A program made the position numbers and the translations under genes. DNA of 64,000 bases from Archivesica marissinica. Taxonomy: Eukaryota > Mollusca > Bivalvia > Venerida > Vesicomyidae. The DNA is taken from the NCBI GenBank assembly GCA_014843695.1, contig CM026393.1, forward strand, positions 5,170,961 to 5,234,960, read 5' to 3'. The notes beneath the pieces are model-generated. The model was not told the origin of the DNA. It made no database searches and worked only from the letters and a program-made list of their open reading frames with translations. Positions 56,536 through 64,000 of this stretch are shown here, piece after piece (position 1 is the first letter of the stretch; each line of letters starts with the position of its first letter).

Positions 56536-57228
56536 ATGCAGCTGAAAAAACTAGGTCAGCTTAAACATAGTATGATATTATGTTATATAAACGTTTCTTT
56601 TGTGTTCAGTTATCAACTCTGTCGGAAAACTATCATCCATGGATGCGTGTCATCTCTTGAGAAATCTGAGCAGGAAAATAAAGATCGTGTTTCTGACATT
56701 GAAAATAGTAGGGCATTTGACTCCATTTTGTGACGATTTAAATGTCAAACAGACGGACATTGATAAGGCCTATATACATATTTACATATTAATGGGTTGA
56801 AAAACCAGTATGACACATTGAAATATGTTTCAGGCGAGGTCACAGACTGCAATTACGCTTTACGATGAGGGTTCGCTGAGTGCACGACGACTGAGGGTAG
56901 TCAATCCGAGAATTGTGCTAATACTGTGCTTGACTATTGTCAGAAAAGGCTGAATATTCCCTATGCACATACATCCATTAAGCTTGAAAGGGCACACCGT
57001 CTAGGCAATAAATATGGACATGGTAAAATAAGGCCCATTGTTGTGAATTTTAACTACTACCCATACAAACTGTTAACTAAACAGAAAGCTTCTGAACAAT
57101 CAAAATCCTTCCATCAACATCCCGGGAAGCTGACTTACGCGACATGCCTGCATGGCGCAGATTCCCCCAGAATTACCCGTCCCCAGATCCGCGTCGGTGA
57201 CGAATTCCCAAAAGTTATTCAAAGTTGA
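56536..57228 (+). pseudogene. LINE ORF1 pseudogene (coiled coil plus RNA-binding C-terminus)
   Basis: 56536-56733 encodes a heptad-like coiled-coil segment (SSLEKSEQENKDRVSDIEN). After stops and frame changes, 56926-57228 encodes LDYCQKRLNI, SIKLERAHRLGNKYG and GKIRPIVVNFNYY, the ERAH-R-G...RPIVVxF pattern of L1-like ORF1p RNA-binding domains, and ends at GDEFPKVIQS. ORF1p binds the LINE RNA as a chaperone. This copy has at least two disruptions and no ORF2 nearby. It may or may not belong with either RT relic in the window. Confidence 0.72.
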
Positions 57229-57522
57229 TGATCAATGCGAAGGAAAATGGGCAAAATGCATATCTTTCCTAAGATAAACTGTGTTATTATTTGTGGAAAC
57301 TTGGAATTCCAACTAACGAAAAGCAACCGAAGCGCAAAACGTGACAGCGTTGACGTAATCATTTATTACAAAGAATGTTACAGAAACTACTATTTTGAAG
57401 TTATACATTTAATAACAAAGGATATATATGTGAAAGTTACACAAGCAGCTTTCACAATCCATAGCGGATGCATATTTTTGTGTATGTTATATACTCCCTG
57501 AGAGTTCGTCCATGTATACTGG
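57229..57522. other. Possible continuation of the LINE relic
   Basis: The open frame 57235-57501 directly follows the ORF1 stop. It has no recognisable domain. Confidence 0.35.
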
Positions 57523-57735
57523 TGTGGTGTCCGTGGTCCAGTGTTAGAGCGTCGGATTTGGAATCGAACGGTCCCGTGTTAGATACTCGGGTCAGGCCAC
57601 GTATGTAGTGTCATTGAGCAAGGCACCTCACACATTGCTTAGTACTGGTTAACCACTTAGGTCTGCTAAGCCTGCCCAGGAAAACATGTTTAGGTCCCCG
57701 CAAGGGCTTTGACATTAATGGAACATACATACATA
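57523..57735 (+). mobile_element. SINE family E, full length
   Basis: GTGGTGTCCGTGGTCCAGTG head with CGGATTTGGAATCG anticodon arm (TGG, Pro-like). Degenerate B box (GTGTTAGATACTCG). Core TTAGTACTGGTTAACCAC. Tail CCCCGCAAGGGCTTTGACAT and AACATACATACATA, so here the CATA tail is only about three units. Confidence 0.9.
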
Positions 57736-57960
57736 GGAATGTACATTCCACTTTTTTATATTTTGAAACTCTTAACACTGATATACGAACATATAATGAC
57801 CTTGGGGATGTATATTTATAGATCACGTACCTGAAAGTGCTCCTTAAAGTCGTCTTTATTTTATTATTGGATTGCATAGGCTTGAAATATGTCCAGAAGT
57901 GTGGGAATTGTAACCGTCTGTGTGTTTGCCTAACTAATAATGTGTATGCCCTATTGAGCA

Positions 57961-58539
57961 TGTAATAGCCTAGTGAACATGTTTTCTAGTCTCGCATTCA
58001 TTTAGACCCAATGTTTGTTTGTTGTTTTATACTTTATTTATTTTACAACGATTGCGAAGCAAGTTTTAGCAACTTATATTAATCACTCTCGTTGGCTCGG
58101 ATGAAAGCGTATATGTGGTCATTCATGTGGGAGGAAACCGGAGTACCCGGAGAAAATCCACCTGTCCGATCTGGCGACCATCTCACATACTTCCCTGTCC
58201 GAGGATTGAGAAGTCTGACATACGGTCGTCTGACCAAAGGTGGTTGTATGTGTTCAATGCGTTACTACTTAGAAGTTTTTATTAGCCCGGCAGATCCGAA
58301 AATCGAAATATATTGCCCGCGTCGACCAGATATTTTGCTTTTCTACCATTAAATTTGTTCCTATTTATAGTAACGTATGCAATAAATATATATTTTGCTT
58401 TCTTGCTTTCATAATCGAACCATATATTGCGATTGTCTACGAGTTCTTCGAATCCATTTTTACTACATGCTACTTTAATAAACATCGGATCAGCAATGTT
58501 GCTGTCGAGACTAGAAAACATGTTCACTAGGCTATTACA
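57961..58539. repeat. Perfect 34-bp inverted repeat enclosing about 510 bp
   Basis: The left arm 57961-57994 (starts TGTAATAGCCTAGTGAACAT) and right arm 58506-58539 (ends TGTTCACTAGGCTATTACA) are exact complements. Homology stops at once beyond and inside the arms. The interior contains a family D copy (58027-58215) and no transposase; the minus frame 58282-58527 has no recognised domain. Confidence 0.85.
58027..58215 (+). mobile_element. Repeat family D copy
   Basis: Left arm TTTACAACGATTGCGAAGCA and ACTTATATTAATCACTCTCG. Then GGGAGGAAACCGGAGTACCC and GGAGAAAATCCACC, a motif I recall as widespread in invertebrate repeats. No right arm of the kind seen at 31070. Confidence 0.7.
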
Positions 58540-59081
58540 ATCGTTACGGTGGTCTGTTAAACAACGGCATATTCTAAATTAGTTTTGCTCGAACAGCGTC
58601 TCTATATTCCGAATGCCAATGCTTTGATTTATACTTGGGATTAAAACTGCTGTTGTAATTGCCGGGGCAATACACGTATATAAATGTGTAATGGAGCCTG
58701 GTCGCTATATCCGTTTAGTAAATATCTGCTGTCAATTAAACAGGTCATGTAATATATTGCATATGCTGGCTTTTACATGTAGTATGTTTTCATTGGTTCA
58801 ATGCTATATTTTGAGACAGGCATTTACACATTACAATATTTCATTGGTCGAGTAACATAATGATACATTGTGTATGCTCTTCCGGTTCGTTTGTTTAGTA
58901 TTAAATGTGGGACATTTGGTCATGGACATTTTTTCTGTGTGTACGGTTGTGTGTGTTCCGGTATATGGATTTATTTTGTCATCGTAATGACTAGATATTC
59001 ACTGACATTCGTGAGTATAATATTATGAATTTACTAGCGTCCACGTGTATTAGATTCAGCGACAATGTGACATTATTATTA
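58540..59081. other. No gene recognised
   Basis: AT-rich spacer with no feature supported. Confidence 0.5.
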
Positions 59082-59193
59082 TTTTTACGTTTATTTATCG
59101 TCGCTACCGGTTGCCCATATGAGCGACGCCTCCTGAAGAGATTAGTTATTTTATATATTTTGGAGGATAGTGCATGATACAGACAGAGACCCA
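59082..59193 (-). mobile_element. SINE family A, severely 5'-truncated
   Basis: Only the tail and the first ~100 bp of body remain, ending at AGACAGAGACCCA. Confidence 0.9.
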
Positions 59194-59347
59194 GGATGTT
59201 TGCACACATTTTGTAAGAAAAGACGATGAATCATGCACACATCTTTCGATATAAAATTATGTTCTGTTCTGCTCATGTTAATTACTGTAAATACAATAGG
59301 GAACACTCTGTAATGACTAATTGCTTGCACATACAATGACGACCATG

Positions 59348-59524
59348 TGTGTGTTTTACGTTTATTTATCGTCGCTACCGGTTGCCTATATGAGCGACGC
59401 CTCCTGAAGAGATTAGTAATTTTAGATTGTGGAGGGTTAGTGCATGATAAAGACAGAGACCCATTCCAAAGTCTCCTCTTGTTCTTTTACGTGCACGGTG
59501 TAAAGCACCGACACGAGACCTCGG
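59348..59524 (-). mobile_element. SINE family A, 5'-truncated, 10-bp TSD
   Basis: Ends at CACGAGACCTCGG. It is flanked by GACGACCATG at 59338-59347 and 59525-59534. This is a separate insertion 145 bp from the previous truncated copy and in the same orientation. Confidence 0.93.
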
Positions 59525-59558
59525 GACGACCATGCATGACAATGTGTGCTTGTACATG

Positions 59559-60117
59559 TTGTTCAAGACTAACACAATATGATGCGTATACTATACGTAA
59601 GTTGTTTAAGACTAACACAATATGATGCGTATACTATACGTAAGTTGTTTAAGACTAACACAATATGATGCGTATACTATACGTACGTTGTTTAAGACTA
59701 ACACAATATGATGCGTATACTATACGTACGTTGTTTAAGACTAACACAATATGATGCGTATACTATACGTAAGTTGTTTAAGACTAACACAATATGATGC
59801 GTATACTATACGTAAGTTGTTTAAGACTAACACAATATGATGCGTATACTATACGTAGTTGTTTAAGACTAACACAATATGATGCGTATACTATACGTAC
59901 GTTGTTTAAGACTAACACAATATGATGCGTATACTATACGTACGTTGTTTAAGACTAACACAATATGATGCGTATACTATATGTAAGTTGTTTAAGACTA
60001 ACACAATATGATGCGTATACTATACGTACGTTGTTTAAGACTAACACAATATGACGAGTATACTATACGTAAGTTGTTTAAGACTAACACAATATGACGA
60101 GTATACTATACGTAATA
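59559..60117. repeat. 43-bp tandem repeat, about 13 copies
   Basis: Unit TTGTTTAAGACTAACACAAT, ATGATGCGTATACTATACGT and AAG. Each unit includes the near-palindrome CGTATAC-TATACG. Units differ by GTAAG/GTACG, and the last two have GACGAGTATAC. Confidence 0.95.
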
Positions 60118-60194
60118 TTTATTGTATGCTCTCTGATACAATATAGAAATTTATCAGTTATTCCACTGTTTATTTTTTGATTTGCATAACACGT

Positions 60195-60311
60195 GTTTAC
60201 TTTTGAAGTTTGAAATAAGTGAATGGTTGAAGCACATTTTTACTTTTGACGTTTGAAATAAGTGAATGGTTGAAGCACATTTTTACTTTTGACGTTTGAA
60301 ATAAGTGAATG
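60195..60311. repeat. 43-bp tandem repeat (different sequence), 2.7 copies
   Basis: Unit TACTTTTGACGTTTGAAATA, AGTGAATGGTTGAAGCACA and TTTT (sites at 60198, 60241 and 60284). The third copy is broken after AGTGAATGG by a SINE. Confidence 0.9.
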
Positions 60312-60570
60312 GTCCGCCTCCGTGGTCGAGTGGTTAAGGTCGTTGACTTGTATACTACTGTAACCTATCATCACTGATGGTCACGGGTTCGAGCCCCGCT
60401 CAGACCGTGTCTCATTTATATGAAAATGTTGGCAGTTTCTTACGGAGGATGGTGCTCCCAATTACTGGTTAACTGCTGGAGCCTGCCCAGGAAAGGTGTT
60501 GTTAGGTAAACTGCCCGCCGGCGATATAGCCCAAAATGGTGCTGATGCAGGCGTAAAACCCGAAATATAA
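60312..60570 (+). mobile_element. SINE family C, full length
   Basis: Head GTCCGCCTCCGTGGTCGAGT and B box GGGTTCGAGCCCC are intact. The core and standard family C tail are complete. It is inserted at the end of the 43-bp repeat at 60195. Confidence 0.92.
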
Positions 60571-60639
60571 CATATAATAAGAAACACTGTTCGTAAATGT
60601 GCATGGTTGAACTATGTTTCACTCATGAACATTGAATAG

Positions 60640-62318
60640 CGCTACTTGCTACTCGTGCTAATAATGCCACTCGTGCTAATAATGCCAGTCGGGCTAATAA
60701 TGCCACTCGTGCTAGTAATGCCACTCGTGCTGATAATGCTACTCGTGCTAATAATGCTACTCGTGCTAATAATGCTACTCGTGCTGATAATGCTACTCGT
60801 GCTGATAATGCTACTCGTGCTGATAATGCTACTCGTGCTAATAATGCTACTCGTGCTAATAATGCTACTCGTGCTGATAATGCTACTCGTGCTGATAATG
60901 CTACTCGTGCTGATAATGCTACTCGTGCTAATAATGCTACTCGTGCTAATAGCGCTACTCGTGCTAATAGCGCTACTCGTGCTAATAATGCTAGTCGTGC
61001 TAATAATGCTACTCGTGCTAATAATGCTACTCGTGCTGATAATGCTACTCGTGCTAATAATGCTACTCGTGCTAATAGCGCTACTCGTGCATATAATGCC
61101 ACTCGTACTAATAATGCAACTCGTGCATATAATGCCACTCGTGCTAATAATGCTACTCGTGCTAATAATGCTACTCGTGCTAATAGCGCTACTCGTACTA
61201 ATAATGCTACTCGTGCTAATAATGCTACTCGTGCTAATAATGCCACTCGTGCTAATAATGCTACTCGTGCTAATAACGCTACTCGTGCTAATAACGCTAC
61301 TCGTGCTAATAATGCTACTCGTGCTAATAATGCTACTCGTGCTAATAATGCTACTCGTGCTAATAATGCTACTCGTGCTAATAATGTTACTCGTGCTAAT
61401 AATGCTACTCGTGCTAATAATGTTACTCGTGCTAATAATGCTACTCGTCATAATAATGCTACTCGTGCTAATAATGCTACTCGTGCTAATAATGTTACTC
61501 ATGCTAATAATGCTACTCGTGCTAATAATGCTACTCGTGCTAATAATGTTACTCGTGTAATAATGCTACTCGTGCTAATAATGTTACTCGTGCTAATAAT
61601 GATACTCGTGCTGATAATGCTACTCGTGCTCTAATCGTGCTAATAATGCTACTCGTGCTAATAATGCTACTCGTGCTACTCAATGTTACTCGTGCTAATA
61701 ATGTTACTCGTGCTAATAATGCTACTCGTGCTACTCAATGTTACTCGTGCTAATAATGTTACTCGTGCTAATAATGCTACTCGTGCTACTCAATGTTACT
61801 CGTGCTAATAATGTTACTCGTGCTAATAATGCTACTCGTGCTACTCAATGTTACTCGTGCTAATAATGCTACTCGTGCTAATAATGCTACTCGTGCTACT
61901 CAATGTTACTCGTGCTAATAATGTTACTCGTGCTAATAATGCTACTCGTGCTACTCAATGTTACTCGTGCTAATAATGTTACTCGTGCTAATAATGCTAC
62001 TCGTGCTACTCAATGTTACTCGTGCTAATAATGCTACTCGTGCTAATAATGCTACTCGTGCTACTCAATGCTACTCGTGCTCTAATCGTGCTAATAATGC
62101 TACTCGTGCTACTCAATGCTACTCGTGCTACTCAATGTTACTCGTGCTCTAATCGTGCTAATAACGCTACTCGTGCTAATAATGCTACTTGTGCTAATAA
62201 TGCTACTCGTGCTAATAGCGCTACTCTTGCTAATAATGCTACTCGTGCTAATAATGCTACTCGTGCTAATAATGCTACTCGCGCTAATAATGCTACTCGT
62301 GTTAATACTGCTACTCTG
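60640..62318. repeat. 18-bp satellite with an internal 55-bp higher-order block
   Basis: Unit ACTCGTGCTAATAATGCT, roughly 90 copies, with GCTGATAAT, AATAGCGCT and AATAACGCT variants grouped regionally. From about 61630 to 62070 a GCTACTCAATGTT joint recurs every 55 bp (61678, 61733, 61788, 61843, 61898). That is three 18-mers plus one base repeated as a higher-order unit. The 18-bp period is divisible by 3, which explains the long frames on both strands. Confidence 0.96.
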
Positions 62319-62407
62319 TGAAATATAATTCGACAACACACTGAAACAAACACATATCCTCTATGTGACCATACATGATACAACTGGAATATTGCCCTAC
62401 ATTACTT

Positions 62408-63167
<760 letters not shown>

Positions 63168-63176
63168 ACGCAGGTT

Positions 63177-63415
63177 AGTTAATACAAATTTAGTTTAGCT
63201 CGATTGGGAAACAAGTTCTTCCAACTTATATTAATCACTCTCGGGACCTCATTCCTGATGGAATCCATCGCCGTGAGGGAGAGAGAAGAGGCAACGTGGA
63301 ATTTAAATGCCTTGCCTAAGGGTACAATCGTAGCGGCTCCAGCGGGGCTCGAACTCCGGACCTTTCGCACCTGAAGCGAACGCGCATCCACTGCGCTATC
63401 ACGACTTCCACTTAA
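63177..63415 (-). mobile_element. SINE family B, full length, 9-bp TSD
   Basis: Flanked by ACGCAGGTT at 63168-63176 and 63416-63424. Consensus head and boxes; GCCGTGAGGG substitutes for GCCACGAGGG. Confidence 0.93.
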
Positions 63416-63424
63416 ACGCAGGTT

Positions 63425-63971
63425 GCTTTCTCATCAATGCTACAAGTATGTACATAGTATGTATGTCTACTCACAGAATTAAATACTGTTTAAACTAAAT
63501 ACAAAATGGCCGCCACTCGAGTTAAATCAGTGAAATAGCCAAATGGCATGGTGGATCCCCGTGCGGGTTTTGCTGAATCCAATTGTGATAGCATTTTGAT
63601 GATTTGAGGTCAATGTCAACTTCTCAAGGTCATCTTCGTGGTAATTATTGTGTTAATTATCATCTCCTCCAGACTGGAGCTGTGAGAAAGTTAGGGGAAA
63701 GTATCCGTTGTTTGTTCATACTTCTACTAGGAGCAAAATTAAACAACGGGCATGTCCGAATATAATATATGTATGAAGTGTGTGCTTAGAGTTTATATAT
63801 GTCTGACTGCCCGAGGGTGATGCACCAAATATCGAGCACCCGTTTGAGGTTTGACCCAGACGTACATGTATATGCTTCACATCTTAAATAGTTGTATTAT
63901 ATGTAATTGTTAAATAGTTCGAATGGGTAAAGATGAAATGGCATTGCATGCGAGTGTCCCGTTTTAATGTG
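63425..63971. other. No gene recognised
   Basis: Unique-looking sequence up to the partial element at the window edge. Confidence 0.5.
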
Positions 63972-64000
63972 CAGTCAAGCCTGTCTTAAACAGCCAACCA
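63972..64000 (+). mobile_element. Left end of a third CAGTCAAACCTG-type TIR element (cut by window)
   Basis: CAGTCAAGCCTGTCTTAAAC and AGCCAACCA match the terminus of the element at 35451-35853 (its right end read in reverse). The rest lies outside the window. Confidence 0.65.

Noticed and set aside
60623..61560. Repetitive frames of LLVLIM, TSSIIS and LLARVA units up to 304 residues
   Set aside because: The 18-bp period is a multiple of 3, so all frames of the satellite remain open. No start context or unique flanks.

Overview
The window is non-coding, repeat-dominated eukaryotic DNA. It is AT-rich and contains tRNA-derived SINEs with target-site duplications, non-LTR retrotransposon relics, a Tc1-type transposase relic, tyrosine-recombinase (YR) elements, many TIR/MITE-like elements and very long minisatellites. 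Together these suggest a marine invertebrate, most likely a mollusc, but that is inference: no single-copy host gene, rRNA or functional tRNA gene was recognised. Tandem arrays, including two assembly gaps of exactly 1000 N that lie at or inside them, cover more than a quarter of the window.

Layout. 1-2044: 55-bp array. 2197-3565: SINEs and a double-hairpin MITE. 3752-8916: 26/27-bp array interrupted by gap 1. 11253-13478: 40-bp array. 13527-18298: SINEs and three more arrays (27, ~45 and 103 bp), the last carrying a 73-bp retrotransposon stub. 19371-20480: decayed Tc1-like element. 21312-25060: dense SINEs, a Z-DNA-prone run and a MITE. 25184-26580: 76-bp satellite ending at a TA-flanked MITE. 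27285-31436: more SINEs. 32469-34288: a ~0.9-kb direct tandem duplication. 35451-35853 and 39928-40938: TIR elements with minisatellite interiors. 36585-38157: 3' part of a LINE. 38803-39258: nested 53-bp and 13-bp arrays. 40939-42371: gap 2 and a (CATA)n array grown from a SINE tail. 43147-43586: TIR element with an 83-bp repeat core. 45132-47990: a LINE reverse-transcriptase relic, a SINE and a YR relic side by side. 50683-53135: the compact gag-like / YR / SGNH-hydrolase element. 54451-62605: arrays of 22, 43 and 18 bp and (GACA)n, with SINEs and a LINE ORF1 relic. 63177-64000: a SINE and the first bases of another TIR element.

The only substantially intact coding potential is the minus-strand cassette at 50730-52834. 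It has a basic/proline-rich gag-like ORF, then an apparently intact YR (R-K-H-R-W-Y set present), then an SGNH hydrolase. DIRS/Ngaro-type retrotransposons carry gag, RT/RNase H, YR and sometimes an SGNH hydrolase. Here the gag-like and YR frames abut, leaving no room for a reverse transcriptase. Imperfect direct repeats, each a G7 run followed by a 10-bp palindrome (GTTA..TAAC), bracket the cassette and are candidate YR recombination sites. This is the best candidate in the window for something not well described.

At least four tRNA-headed SINE families (A, B, C, E) and one headless repeat (D) are interspersed. A and a subset of C share one 3' tail; B and D share a different one. This points to modular exchange of LINE-recognised tails. 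Several tandem arrays start inside, or directly beside, a TIR element or SINE tail, so the transposons here look like nurseries of satellite DNA.
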